This document shows positions 21,406-33,663 of a stretch of DNA of 64,000 nucleotides, one piece after another. The stretch's first letter is position 1. Each line of letters begins with the position of its first letter. The notes beneath the pieces are model-generated. The model searched no databases. It saw only the letters and a program-made list of their open reading frames with translations, and had not been told where the DNA came from. The DNA is from Punctularia strigosozonata HHB-11173 SS5. Lineage: Eukaryota; Basidiomycota; Agaricomycetes; Corticiales; Punctulariaceae. The stretch is from the NCBI RefSeq assembly GCF_000264995.1, contig NW_006767442.1, forward strand, positions 1,564,552 to 1,628,551, written 5' to 3'. A program made the position numbers and the translations under genes.

Positions 21406-22956
21406 ATGACCCATACATATAACCTCCGTGCTCGGCAGTCGCCTCCTCATTTCTCTCCGCAACCAACTATACAGACCGGGACAACTCGTAGACTGAAAGA
21501 CGCCCGAAAAGAGCCCGCACCTTCGAATCCTCAGAAGAAGGTCGCTGCTCAATCCAACACCCCTCAGCTGACGCGACAAAGTAAACGAACGCGACCCGCC
21601 GAACCCAGTGAAGAGCGCGCTCGAAAGCGACGTCGGCCGAGTGCCGAACCAGCAGTCTTAGGCGCTGGTTCGCAGACGAGATTGACAGAAGAGAAAGTCG
21701 ACCTCCCTTCTCCTACGCGAAAAACAAAACGATGTCGACCTCCCGAACCCAGCGAAGAGGGCGCTCGAAAACGTCATCGGCCGGATGCTGTGTCTGTCAT
21801 ATTGGACGTCGATTCTGAAACGAAATTACCAGAAGAGAGGAGAAACCTCAAACGTTCCGCGGTGAAGCTGAGCCGCCTACGAAGAGATGCGACGAATGTT
21901 TGGAGGATAGTAGCTCAGACGGAAGAGCTCATAGCGCGTGCCATCACTAGCGCTAGGGGTTTGCTCTCTGATGTTATCCATCTGGACTCTCGCGATGAAT
22001 CTTCAGTGGAGCATGGCGCGCCCGAGGACAGATCTGTACAACCCGAGCCGTATGTAACGCTATTCTATTGCACTTCCTTTGCTCATGATGCGCGACGCAG
22101 CCTGAGGGAGAGGCTTGATACCGTGTCCTCGATAGCCGAACCCCCGCCGGCTGACGCACGAGAGGTCACTGAGGGAGAATTCAAGACCTTCATTCAATGG
22201 TTCAAGTACATCCGGTCCGATATCAGTGGTAATACCGCGAAGGCCTTCTCGAGTGATGATAAGCGCACCTTATCTACGCTCTGCGACAAATGGAGCGAGG
22301 AGAATCCGGCTTGGCACGATTGTCGATGCCGCGCGAGGCAGCGGAACCCTTCCGACGGGTGGTTTCCAACACCGAGACCTCGAATAGGCGTGGATCAGCA
22401 GGGCATTGCCTTCCACGACTGGAGCGCTTGCAAGAACCAAGCATCGCCACCACTGAGGCTGGGGCACGAACGACTTCTCATGATTGAAATTGGGATCATG
22501 TTCAATCACTCCGTTGAGACGGACGTGCTTGTACTTCCTGTGCCTATTCGTCCCCGACGACCACGAGTGTTTGCGGAACAGTACCGACCCCAGCTCCAGG
22601 ACATCAAGAAGCCCATCTATAGCGAACTCGAAGACTGGCACCGTAATTACGGACGGTGTATGCAATGTATCATTCGGGCGATACGGACGTTCCCCACCTG
22701 GATTGTCGAGGAGACCGATATGGATGGTTACGTGGATGGCAACCCCGTTTTCGTCAACATTCTGGGCGATGAGCGCGTAGAGTGGGATGAGACGAGAAGG
22801 CGATGGAGGCTTCTCGTGCGGGATCATTATTGCTGGATACCTGTCCAGGAGTTAGAGACGAGGCCCAGCGATAGCGCCGCGGATCCCAAGATCGTCAACG
22901 GGACGGCTAACACCGAGGTTCCGTTTGATCCCTGGACTTGGGTGTTACTTCGGTAA
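21406..22956 (+). CDS. Array module 2, gene A
   Basis: Exons 21406-22049 and 22101-22956, 499 aa. Layout as in A1: MTHTYNLRARQSP, two bipartite basic modules (TRQSKRTRPAEPSEERARKR; TRKTKRCRPPEPSEEGARKR), a helical segment, and the conserved C-terminal domain with PRPRIGVDQQGIAFHDWSAC and NYGRCMQCIIRAIRTFPTW. The intron is 51 nt, divisible by three and without an in-frame stop, so an unspliced message would encode a protein 17 residues longer. This is the only copy where I saw that. The HDC, SAC and GRCxxC cysteines are all kept. No sign of decay. Confidence 0.85.
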   Translation: MTHTYNLRARQSPPHFSPQPTIQTGTTRRLKDARKEPAPSNPQKKVAAQSNTPQLTRQSKRTRPAEPSEERARKRRRPSAEPAVLGAGSQTRLTEEKVDLPSPTRKTKRCRPPEPSEEGARKRHRPDAVSVILDVDSETKLPEERRNLKRSAVKLSRLRRDATNVWRIVAQTEELIARAITSARGLLSDVIHLDSRDESSVEHGAPEDRSVQPEPYVTLFYCTSFAHDARRSLRERLDTVSSIAEPPPADAREVTEGEFKTFIQWFKYIRSDISGNTAKAFSSDDKRTLSTLCDKWSEENPAWHDCRCRARQRNPSDGWFPTPRPRIGVDQQGIAFHDWSACKNQASPPLRLGHERLLMIEIGIMFNHSVETDVLVLPVPIRPRRPRVFAEQYRPQLQDIKKPIYSELEDWHRNYGRCMQCIIRAIRTFPTWIVEETDMDGYVDGNPVFVNILGDERVEWDETRRRWRLLVRDHYCWIPVQELETRPSDSAADPKIVNGTANTEVPFDPWTWVLLR

Positions 22957-23645
22957 TAACATAGTTGCGCTCTCTTGCTCTCTTTATGCACTTGAGGCAA
23001 CACTGGGATTCACGCTGTAGTATAAGCCTTAGTTCATCTGTCTGTCAAGAGCACAACGTAACTTGCTGCTGAACGGCTAATAAGTACTCCTGCTTGACTG
23101 TGCCGTCACGTGATTGCTACTGCTCGCGGACTCGGAGTCGCAGCGCCTTGCCGATGGATGGGCATGCTCGTCGAAAGTTCGCGGTTGTGGCCCAGCAAGC
23201 GCTCACCGATTTTCAGTCAAGACGAATGCTAAAATACATGGAGATCCAGTTCTCAAATATCGTATGTGATCTCGTATGTTATCTCCATACCTCATCTCGA
23301 AATCACTAGGAGCTGACCATCGGAATTGCCAGATGTGTTGTCCGGTGCACCAGTGAAGTAATGCGAACTGGCCGAGCGATTAGACGGTCACCAGCCTGTT
23401 TGAACAGGATAATCACTTGCCTCCTCAATTAATTTATTGTTCGCACCCTTCCGGAGCGACGGTTTTCGTGGCCTCGCATGTGTCACCTTGCGATCACGGT
23501 GCCGGTGGCCGGGCTCAGAACAAACACTGTGGGGGCCCCGTCCTCTTTGTGGCACTTGCGTTGCATCGACATATAAATAAGGGCTGTTCATCAAGAATCG
23601 CCCTTTATCACTATCACACCTGCTTGAACCACCTACTATCCGCAG
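22957..23645. other. A2-B2 spacer with B2 promoter
   Basis: About 690 bp. It includes the TCACCTTGCGATCACGGTGC-like block near 23482 and TATAAATA at 23572-23579, 74 bp before the B2 start. No gene seen. Confidence 0.5.
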
Positions 23646-26600
23646 ATGGCGCAATCGCAGGGATTGGCAAATCCCGTCGTATTTGCCCGACGTGCTTCCT
23701 ATCAACATGAACTGCGGCAGACTTCGACCGCCTGGGCCTTCCTTCAGTCTGCTAGGGCAGCTTTTCCGCATGTCATTCTCGAAGAATCGTCGCAGTCCCG
23801 TGCCCAAGTCGCCACCGGTCTGCAGGCGTGGCATGTCTGGCGTGACAAATTCGGATCTCTACACGCGAGTACGAAGGAGACATGTGAGTCACGCTTTGTG
23901 TAAGACCGGCAGTTGCTGAATTTTCTATCGTACGCAGCAGATGTACCATGCATGGCAGTAGCGTTGGTTCTCAAAGGCCCAGCTCAAGGAGGGCACGGAG
24001 ACGAAGTTTGTATGTTACGGATGAGCGAGTCCGTCCAGATGAGCGTGAGCATGACCTAACGTGCATCGTAATAATCGACCCACTCACAACTACCAGATCA
24101 ATGACAAGGACATGGCGGCCGGGAAACCATATGTACTGTCACCGGACGACATGGTACGCATCGAAGGCAATGGTACGTGCTCTTTGTTATATTCACTCAA
24201 GGACAGACTCTCACCCTGAATCAGAATACGCGTATCGCTACCTTGTAAATGTCGGCGATGCTCCCACGCACAGGGGACGCTACAATGGCAACGCGTTCCT
24301 CGGGCGGGGAGGGGAAGGAGGTCAGTCGTAAACAAATATCACACGCACTATCAGGCCTGACTAGAGCTATTGTCGGTAGAGGTCATTCTAGCCACGTGCA
24401 CCGCGACCGGGCGTGCAGTTGCCGTCAAGACTGTGAAGACGACTTACGATAACTTTGAGAAGGTTGCCCGCGAGCTCCGCATCTGGGCAGGTTTTCTGCA
24501 TCCAAACGTATTAGAATTGCTTGATTGGTGCACAAATCCAGACAAACCCACGGAGTTATGTAAGTAGTCGCTCACAAATTATACTGTATGGTGACACTCA
24601 TTCACGTTATCGTTGTGATATGAAGCAATGATCACCTCTTTAGCAGCTCATCAATCTCTGCTGCATTATGTCTTACGTCATGGAAAGCTACGTGAGTGGC
24701 ACCCTTGACTCCCGCAATTCCCAAAATTTGATTTCTTCACCATTGTTAGCTGAATATATCGCGCAGCCCGTCGTAGCTCAAGTGATCGACGGTCTCACGG
24801 TGAGCTTCAAAATTTCAACGTGAGGACATCCTTGAACTTTTCTCGGTAGTACATACACGAACAGGGTTTCCTTCACCGGGATATCAAACCTGAGGTCTGT
24901 GCCTTGTGGTATCATCTGTCCAATCGTCCTTGGACTAATAAAAAACAACTTCAGAATATCCTGGTCTTTCGCCAGGACGAATTTGGCGTCCTTACCGTCA
25001 AAATTGGCGATTTCGGAACGTGTATCCGGAAAAAGGAGGATCCTAACGCACCAGTAGTGAGAAGCTCCCATTCCGTCCAATTTTTCGCTGGAGCTCATGT
25101 TCCAACTCAGGATCGTGCGGGAACTACGAATTACGCCGCGCCTGAAGTAGCGATGAGGCGCAACAACGAGCTAAGCGACGCATTTTGTGTCGGAGGCGTG
25201 ATGTACTTCATGTCGGTCCTATCTTCACATCTCAAAGCGCTTTGGCTGATTCGTGATCAAGATTGTTCAAGAAACGGCCGTTTCTTGTCCGAGAAGGAGC
25301 GAACAATGTTGTAGATGAAATCACAACCAGGCAATCGCAACTTGTGGAACTTGACGAGGTTGCTCCGAATGAAACCGAAGAGAACGCCGCCGAGGAGAAC
25401 GATGCTAAGGAGAAAGACTCTGAAGCGAATGACGCCGGAGCGAACGACGCCAACGGTGACAGTGGCAACAGCAATGCCCCCACCGAGGATGCCCAAGGCA
25501 CAGGCAACGATGACGTGAAAAAAGGCTCGCTCAGCAAACATGGTGAGCTGACCTTGTATCCTTCAGGGGACTCCTGTGATTGAAGTCGCTTTCACCTTCA
25601 CAGCTCGAGCTTTACTCCGCGGATTGTTGCAGGAGAACCCTAAAGATCGTATGGATCTCCGGCGAGCTCGGCAGTCTCTTTGGCTGCAAGGTTGCGTAGT
25701 TCCGCAAGGGCGCGTTCCGCTTCTGACCTCCGGCGATCCGCTGTTCCATAACCTTGTCGCTCTCGCGAAGTTCGCGTCCTTGGCTCCTCCTCATATCCCC
25801 GATCGCTACCGACCTGGAGATGCGCCGGCACCGGCAGAGGAAGTAGTGTCACGGATGCAGCTGAATCCCGCCGACAACTATACTCGAGGCGGTACAGAAC
25901 CCCTCGTCACTCCAGAGCAAACCGTCGTCGCGTCACCCGCTAGGCAGGGTGTTGTAGGGTTTCCTCGTCCGTATCCCGTGCAGGAAGACGGTCCGAGGCG
26001 TACGCCAGGTCCTTCGGGACCACTCTCCGCACATAATTCGTCAACCCCGACACCGGTCGTCGTGAAGATCGAGACAGTTTCTGACATTGATTTGTCCACC
26101 GCTTCACCACCCTTCGCGACGCCTGGCAGTAACAGAGCGAGCCTTGCTGCTGCTCCAGCGCCAGTAGCCGTAGCCCGGACACAACGTTCAACTCAAACTC
26201 GATCGTCGTCGTCGTCGCCGTCGCCTGGCGCTTCCGCCTATGGAGAAAGCGCTGCTCTAGCCCCGAATTCAGCGCAAGTCGCCGGACCAAGTCGCGCAGC
26301 TCATGGTCAGGAGTCGACGAATCCGCTGTTGACGTATCGGCCATTCTATCCCCAGCCGTTGCAGCCCATAGCGGAGGACCTGGAGCGCGCAGAGACTGCT
26401 TCCCAAGTGCTAAACGCGGCCCTGGAGCATGTGCCCGTGCCCCCGCAGAACGCTGCTATGGACGTCAACCTTGTCCCTGAGCCAGCCGAAGAGCCAGGAG
26501 CCGCGGTGACCGACACCGTACCAGCTGCATCTACCTTGAAGGCCCCTCCTCCACGCACGCGGGCTCGTACTCGCGCAAGGAAAAACGCTGGATCTTCCCC

Positions 26601-26793
26601 GGCAGTGCCTGTCAGACGATCGACTCGCATCCACGACAAGCGCGCTGGTACTACCAGCGGTGCGATCGCCGCGACTCATGATGCGCAGGTCGCGCCAGCG
26701 GTCGGGAAGAAGGGGACGTTGGCGGCGACCGGAGAGAAGAGAAAACTGTGTGCACGAGCGGAGAAGGCTAGCAAGAAACAGAAGACGGGATAA
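23646..26793 (+). CDS. Array module 2, gene B: CHK2-like kinase
   Basis: Same exon plan as B1. Exon 1 is 23646-23883, exon 2 starts at 23938 and the last exon carries the tail to 26793. N-terminal FHA-like part: QTSTAWAFLQSA and INDKDMAAGKPYVLSPDDMV. Kinase motifs: LGRGGEGEV loop, VAVK, YIHEQGFLHRDIKPENIL (about 24850-24970), KIGDFGTC (about 25003), YAAPEVA, and RALLRGLLQENPKDRMDL. All catalytic residues are present, so it looks active. The linker in the late kinase lobe is rich in Glu, Asn, Ala and Asp repeats. The tail carries VVVKIETVSDIDLST and ends VRRSTRIHDK...SKKQKTG. About 25,875-26,790 is almost identical to B3, far closer than the rest of the two genes. Confidence 0.87.
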
Positions 26794-27512
26794 ACGGTCT
26801 TCCCCTGTCGCCTGAAATGACAAACCATTACTTTCCCCGTTGGAGCGCAGTTTGCATGTACCTATGATCTATGGTCTATGTAATGAAATGGTTCAAACCC
26901 AGAGACAATGTGCGAGATCGAAGCTAATCTGTAACATGGACGTTCGCATATCGTCCTATGGCTTGTAACTCAGAATGCGATTCGTCAGATTGAATGGAAT
27001 AGGTTTCGCTGTGGTGAAATATATGTCACGGTGATGAAGGGGATGGAAAGTGGAAGCTTAAGGTTCGAGGTTCGAGCAAATTCAGCAACTCAAGCCCGTT
27101 GGATATGTTTTGTTTGTATGGACCACGTGGCTTCCGAGAGACGTTGTACTTCTGCTCTACCGGCTGCCAGTATGAGGGAACATCGCCCGAATCTTAACAT
27201 CTCGTTCTGGTTTTCTGTACCTTGACCATCAATTATACGTCCAGCGTATCGCTGTGATCGTGCCGACCCGGGAGCTGTCTCACCTCTGAGCGGAAGGCCC
27301 ACCAAAACGTCTCACCGGTCTCTCCAAGATCTCCCTAAGGATACACTCTCCGACGCGTTTAGCTCAAGCATCGGCAGCTAGCTTAAGGAAGGTTGCCCTA
27401 AACTCAGAGATAATAAGCATCATCGAATCCCGACGCGGTGAGTCTGGACTCCGTGGCTCAAACGGTCGACGTGCCCGTGGCTCACATTATCAGTCTGTTG
27501 ATCACAGGGAAC
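26794..27512. other. Spacer between modules 2 and 3, leader of A3
   Basis: About 720 bp with CCACGTGG at 27123-27130 (390 bp before the A3 start) and a leader homologous to that of A2. The coding-like stretch seen there is interrupted here. The leader intron would run from GTGAGT near 27439 to GATCACAG just before GGAACATG. Confidence 0.5.
27123..27130 (+). promoter_or_regulatory. CCACGTGG box upstream of A3
   Basis: Same conserved block, 390 bp before the A3 start. Confidence 0.5.
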
Positions 27513-29063
27513 ATGACACATACATACAACCTCCGCGCTCAGCAGTCGCATCGTCATTCCTCTCCTCAACCAACTACACAGACCGCGACAACTCGTAGAG
27601 CGAAAACCGCCCAAAAAGAGCTTGCCCCTTCGAATCCTCAGAAGAAGGTCACTGCTCAAGGCCACCCCCGTCGGCCTACGCGACAAAGCAAACGAAGTCG
27701 ACCTGCAGAATCCAGTGAAGAGCGCGCTCGAAAGCGATGCCGGCCGAATGTCGAACCATCAGTCTTGGCCTCTGGTTCGCATACGAGATTGCCGAAAGAG
27801 ACATTCGACCTTCCTCCCCCTCCTACCCGACACGCGAAACGAGACCGACCGGCGGAACCCAGCGAAGGGCGCGTTCGGAAACGACGTCGGCCGAATGCCG
27901 AGTCTGCAAATTTGGACGTCAGTTCTCAGACGAAATTACCGGAACAGAGGAGTAGCTTCAAACGATCCGCGGCGAAGCTAAACCACCTACGAAGAGATGC
28001 GACGGATGTTTGGAGGATAGTGGTTCAGACGGAGGAGCTTATAGCGCGTGCCAGCACTAGCGCCAGGTGTTTGCTTTCGGACGTTATGCATCTGGACGCT
28101 CGGTGCGAAGAATCTCCAGTGCAGCGTGGTGCACATGAGGCCAGATCCGTACAAATCGAGTCGTATGTCACGTTATTCCATTGCACTTTCTTTGCTCACG
28201 TCTCTTGATGCAGCTCGACGGAGAAGGTTGATACCGTGTCCTCGATGGACGAACAGCAGCCCGATGACGCACGAAAGGTCGCTGAGGGAGAACTCAAGAC
28301 CCTCATCGCATCTTTCAAGTCTGTCCGGTCCAAGATCAGTGGCAATACCGCGAAGGCCTTCTCGAGCGATGACCTGCGCACCTTATCCACGCTCTGCGAC
28401 GACTGGGGCGAGGAGAATCCGGCTTGGCACGATTGCCGATGCAGCGCGAAGCAGCGCAACCGTACCACCGCAGAGTCGTTTCCAAAACCCAGGCCTCGAG
28501 TGGGCGTGGACCAACAGGGTCTTCCCTTCCATGACTGGAGCGCTTGCCCGCACGAAACATGGCCACCGCGGAGGATGGGGAAGGAACGAATCGTTATGGG
28601 CGAGGTTGGCATTCTATTCAATCGTACCGTTGTCACGGACGCGCTTGTCCTTCCAGCACCGCTCCGTCCCCGACGACCACGAGCGTTTGACGAACAGTAC
28701 CGACCCCAATTCCACGACATAACAAGGCCGATCTATCGCATACTTGAACGCTGGCACCGTGTCTATGGACGATGTTTGCAATGCATCCTTCGGGCAATCC
28801 GGTCGTTCCCCACGTGGATGATCGAGGTGGACGATACGGATGGTTTCGTGGATGGGAACCCCGTCTTTATCAACCTTCTGAACGACGAACTCGCGGAGTG
28901 GGATGAGACGAGCAGGCGATGGAGAATTCTTGTGCAGGATCATTATTCCTGGATACCTGTCCAGGAGTTAGAGACGAAGCCAAGCGATAGCGCCGCGGAT
29001 CCCAAGGTCGTCAATGGGACGGCCACCACCCAGGTTCCCTACAACCACTGGTCTTGGGCCTGA
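27513..29063 (+). CDS. Array module 3, gene A
   Basis: Exons 27513-28162 and 28214-29063, 499 aa. It starts MTHTYNLRAQQSH (the shared RAR is RAQ here). Two basic modules: TRQSKRSRPAESSEERARKR and TRHAKRDRPAEPSEGRVRKR. The C-terminal domain keeps PRPRVGVDQQGLPFHDWSAC, VYGRCLQCILRAIRSFPTW, VDGNPVFINLLNDELAEWDE and the ending YNHWSWA. The intron sits exactly where it does in the other copies, after the second base of a codon. Reading through it would meet a stop, unlike A2. It is the closest relative of A2 along its length. Confidence 0.85.
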
Positions 29064-29726
29064 ATGTGTTACTTGCATAGCGCAATGACATGCCTGCGCC
29101 TACTTGTTTTCCATGTGCACTTGAATCAATACTCGGCCCTACGCCGCAGGATACTAATAGGCTAACATTGACAACGCAAGTTGCGTGCGTTTGATTGTGT
29201 CGTCACGTGTTCGCCAAATGCTGCGCTCACGGCTGCTCTCGGACCAGCGCCTTGTCATGCTCGTCGAGTCCGAACTTCGCTGTTGCGGCACATGAAGTGT
29301 TTATCGAGACTTATTCAACAAGATCATGAACATATGGGGATTCAGCTCTCGGATATCGTGTACTATTCCACTCCTCATCCCTGAATTAGACAAAGCTGAC
29401 CTTCCGATTTACCAGATGCATTGTCCGGTGCACTGGTAGAGCAATGCGACATCGCTGAGCTACCAAGAGGTCACTTTATGAATACGAATGAAAATTATAT
29501 CCCGGTGTCGCTGCAATGACCCCTTTTTCTTCACCCTTCCGGAATGTTGGTTTTCGTGGCCTTGCATGTGTCACCTGCGCGATCGAGAGGTGTTTGTGGC
29601 CAGGCTCTCAACTATGGGGGCCATGCCTTCCTTGGGCCCATTGTGTTGCATCGGTATATGAATCATGGCCGTTCACGCAATATCGCCCTTTGCCGCTCTT
29701 GCTTGACTCCTCTACAGCCCGCGGAT
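29064..29726. other. A3-B3 spacer with B3 promoter
   Basis: About 660 bp with a GTCACCTGCGCGATC block near 29570, GGGCCCATTGTGTTGCATC near 29633, and a weak TATA-like TATATGAAT at 29655-29663, 72 bp before the B3 start. No gene seen. Confidence 0.5.
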
Positions 29727-32700
29727 ATGGCGCAATCTCAAGGATTGGCAAATCCCGCAGTATTTGCCCGACGTGCTTCTTATAAACATGAACTGCGGCA
29801 GACTTCCACTGCCTGGGCATTTCTCCAGTCTGCTAGGACAGCGTTACCACATGTCATTTTCGAAGCGCCAACGCAGTCCCGTACCCAAAACGCTATCGGC
29901 ATACAAACGTGGCACGTCTGTCGTGACAAATCAGGCTCTCTGCATGCGAATACGAAGAAGACTGGTGAGTCACGCTCGCCGCAAGAATCGCAGTTCCTAA
30001 AATTACCGTTCACAGCGGACGTATCATACGACGCTGTAGCGTTAATTCTCAAGGGTCCAGCTCAAGGAGGGCAAGCAGAGGAGGTATGCATGTTACGGAT
30101 GAGCGAGGCCGTACAGATGAGCGTGAGCATAACCTCACATCTATCGAAATGATCGAGCCACTCACAAATATTTAGATCAACGGCAAGGACATGGCAGCCG
30201 GGAAACCATATGTACTGTCACCGAATGACATCGTACTCATAGAAGACAATGGTACTGCCGTCAAATTCACACAGAGATAACCGCTCACTCCTTATATCAG
30301 AATATGCGTATCGCTACCTTGCGAACGTCAGTGAAGCTCCCACACACCTGGGACGCTACGATCTCGATCTGCTCATCGGGTCCGGAGCGGAAGGAGGTCA
30401 ATCGTGGATAACTATTATACCCACTCTCAGGCCTAACTTGTGTCATTGTCTGTAGAAGTTCAGCTCGCTACGTGCACCGCAACCAAGCGCGCAGTCGCTG
30501 TCAAAACTGTGAACATGACATACGAAACTTTTGGCAAATTCGCCCATGAGATCCGCCTGTGGGAAGGTTTCTGTCACCCTAATGTGCTAGAGCTGCTGGA
30601 TTGGTGCACCAATCCAAAGAGGCCCACGGAGTTATGTGAGTACTCACTTAAAATTTGCTCCAGGCGATATCCATTCCCGTTTTCATTGTGTATCTCAGCG
30701 ATGATCACCTCTGTGGCACCCGAACAATCTTTATTACACTATGTCGCGCGTTATGGAAAGCTGCGTAAGCCGCACTCTCGACGTCCGTGATTTCCCGAGC
30801 TTATGATCTGTTTACCCCATGTCAGCCGAATATCTCGCGCAGCCCGTCGTCGCTCAAGTTATAGACGGCCTTATGGTAGGCTTTCAAGGGTTTCAATGCG
30901 AGGTCTTCTCTGAACATTTGTCGGTAGTACATACACGAACAGGGTTTCCTTCACCGGGACATCAAACCTGAGGTCCGTACCTTGTGATATCGCCTGTCCA
31001 ATTGTCCTTGGTCTAACAACATTGCCTTCAGAACATCCTGGTTTTCCACCAGGACGAATCTGGCGTTCTCACCGTCAAAATTGGCGATTTCGGGACGTGT
31101 ATCCGGAAAAAGGAGGATCCTAACGCACCGGTGGTGAGGGGCTCCCATTCCGTTCGATTTTCGCTGGAGCTCATGTTCCGATGCAGGACCGTGCGGGAAG
31201 TACGAACTACGCCGCGCCTGAAGTGGCGATGAAGCGCAACAACGAGCTAAGCGACGCATTCTGTGTCGGAGGCGTGATGTACTTCATGTGGGTCCTATCT
31301 TTACAACTCAAAGCGCTTTGGCTGATTCGGGATTCAGATTGTTCAAGAAACGGCCGTTCCTGGTCCGAGAAGGAGCAAAAGACGTTGTAGATCAAATCAC
31401 AACCAGGCGATCGCAACTTGTGGAACTTGACGAGGTCGCTCCGAATGCAACGGAAGAGAATGCCGCCGAAGAAAGTGCTCGCGGAGTGAATGCCGGCGGA
31501 GCGAATGCCGCCGAAGAGAACGGAGCTAAGGGGGAAAATACCGGAGCGAATGACGCCGGAGCGGACGACGCCAACGGTGGCAGTGGTAACAGCAATGCAC
31601 CCACCGAGGAGGCCCAAGCCACAGGCAACGATGACGTGAAGAAAGGCTCGCTCAGCAAACATGGTGAGCTGAGGTTATATCCTTCGAAATATTCCTGTGA
31701 TTGAATCACTCTTACAGCTCGCGCTTTACTCCGCGGATTGTTGCAGGAGAAACCCGAAGATCGCATGGATCTCAGGAGAGCTCGGGAGTCTCCTTGGCTC
31801 CAAGATTGCGTAGTTCCACAAGGGCGCGTTCCGCCTCTGACCTGCGGCGACCCGCTGGTCCAAAACCTTGCCGCTCTCGCTGAGTTCACGTCCGCGGCTC
31901 TTCCTTATATCCCCAGCCGCTACCGACCTGGAGACGAGCCGGCACCGGCGGAGGAAGTCGTGTCACGGATGCAGCTGCATCCCGCCGACAACTATACTCG
32001 AGGCGGTACAGAACCCCTCGTCACTCCGGGGAAAACCGTCGTCGCGTCACCCGCTAGGCAGGGTGTTGTAGGGTTTCCTCGTCCGTATCCCGTGCAGGAA
32101 GACGGTCCGAGGCGTACGCCAGGTCCTTCGGGACCACTCTCCGCACATAATTCGTCAACCCCGACACCGGTCGTCGTGAAGATCGAGACAGTTTCTGACA
32201 TTGATTTGTCCATCGCTTCACCACCCTTCGCGACGCCTGGCAGGAACAGAGCGAGCCTTGCTGCTGCTCCAGCGCCAGTAGCCGTAGCGTCATCACATTA
32301 CATCCGTCAAGCCCGGACACAACGTTCAATCCATCTTCGATCGTCGTCGTCCTCGCCGTCGCCTGGCGCTTCCGCCTATGGAGAAAGCGCTGCTCTAGCC
32401 CCGAATTCAGTGCAAGTCGCCGGACCAAGTCGCGCAGCTCATGGTCAGGAGTCGACGAATCCGCTGTTGACGTATCGTCCATTCTATCCGCAGCCGTTGC
32501 AGCCCATAGCGGAGGACCTGGAGCGCGCAGAGACTGCTTCCCAAGTGCTAAACGCGATTCTGGAGCATGTGCCCGTTCCCCCGCAGAACGCTGCTATGGA
32601 CGTCGACCTTGTCCCTGAGCCAGCCGAAGAGCCAGGAGCTGCAATGACCGACACCGTGCCAGCTGCATCTACCTTGAAGGCCCCTCCTCCACGCACGCGG

Positions 32701-32931
32701 GCTCGTACTCGCGCAAGGAAAAACGCTGGATCCTCTCCGGCAGTGCCTGTCAGACGATCGACTCGCATCCACGACAAGCGCGCTGGTACTGCAGTCGGTG
32801 CAATTGCCGCGACTCATGATGCGCAGGTCGCGCCAGCGGTCGGGAAGAAGGGGATGTTGGCCACGACCGGACAGAAGAGGAAGCTGGGCGCACAAGTGGA
32901 GAAGGCCAGCAAGAGACAGAAGATGGTATAA
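29727..32931 (+). CDS. Array module 3, gene B: CHK2-like kinase
   Basis: Same twelve-exon plan. FHA-like end: INGKDMAAGKPYVLSPNDIV. This copy shows the most CHK2-like glycine loop, LIGSGAEGEVQLAT (after the splice near 30396-30456), followed by VAVK, QSLLHYVARYGKL, YIHEQGFLHRDIKPE (about 30929-30973), NILVF, KIGDFGTC, YAAPEVA and RALLRGLLQEKPEDRMDL...SPWLQDC. All catalytic residues are kept. The linker in the late lobe is an expanded Ala/Gly/Asn/Glu repeat (about 31,440-31,640). The tail is nearly identical to that of B2 but carries eight extra residues (24 nt near 32290) and ends VRRSTRIHDK...SKRQKMV. Confidence 0.87.
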
Positions 32932-33663
32932 ACGGTCTTCCCTTTCGTCTCTGATATGAAGCGCCACGATTCTCCCAAATGTAACGCAGTTTATATGTAC
33001 CCTATGATCTATGGTCTATGTCATAAATGTATTGAATACGATGGGCGACTATGTCAATGCATCGTTGGACGCAGACTTTGGTAAGAGCCACGTGGTTTCT
33101 GACCGGTGTGCGTCCCAATGATGGGACAGTCGACGCCTTACACGCCCCTTTGCAAGTCCTCTTGTGATCTGGACGTCGATATCTTGCTTCTTCATCTACT
33201 CTTTTCACCTCTTTGGCTTGCCATCGCGTTCGGGTTGCGATCAACTTAGAGCTCCGGTTTATTCAACGCGTGGTGTGGACCACGTGGCTTCCGGGAGACG
33301 TTGTACTCGATCTGCTCGGTCCCAACCGGCAATATGAAGAAACATCGCCTGAATATTGTCAACTTGCTTCATAGCACGGTATGCTAACTCTTGATGCGCA
33401 TTCAGGATATCATACTAAGTCGACGTTGTAGTCACAGGGGCTGTCTCACTCGTGAACGCACCGAACGGCACTTAGTCTCTTTTCGCAACGGCTACCGTAC
33501 CTACCGAAGAACGATTGCTTGTACACTTCGACAGCGACGTCGAAAAACAACCGGGGTTGAATATTGTAACATTCGGAAGCGGGTGAGTTCAAGCCGGTGA
33601 CTCGCATGGCCATTGGTTCGATCGTGGCTCACGGTACTATAAAATCTGTTGAATGCAGGTAGC
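32932..33663. other. Spacer between modules 3 and 4, leader of A4
   Basis: About 730 bp. CCACGTGG lies at 33280-33287, 384 bp before the A4 start. The leader intron runs from GTGAGT near 33585 to GAATGCAG before GTAGCATG. In the spliced leader an in-frame TAA precedes the ATG, which supports the chosen start. Confidence 0.5.
33280..33287 (+). promoter_or_regulatory. CCACGTGG box upstream of A4
   Basis: Conserved block GACCACGTGGCTTCCGGGAG, 384 bp before the A4 start. A second CCACGTGG lies nearby at about 33088. Confidence 0.5.

Noticed and set aside
26346-26823. Minus-strand open frames repeated opposite the B2 and B3 tails
   Set aside because: They recur in both copies only because the coding strand is nearly identical; same-frame shadow of the tail.
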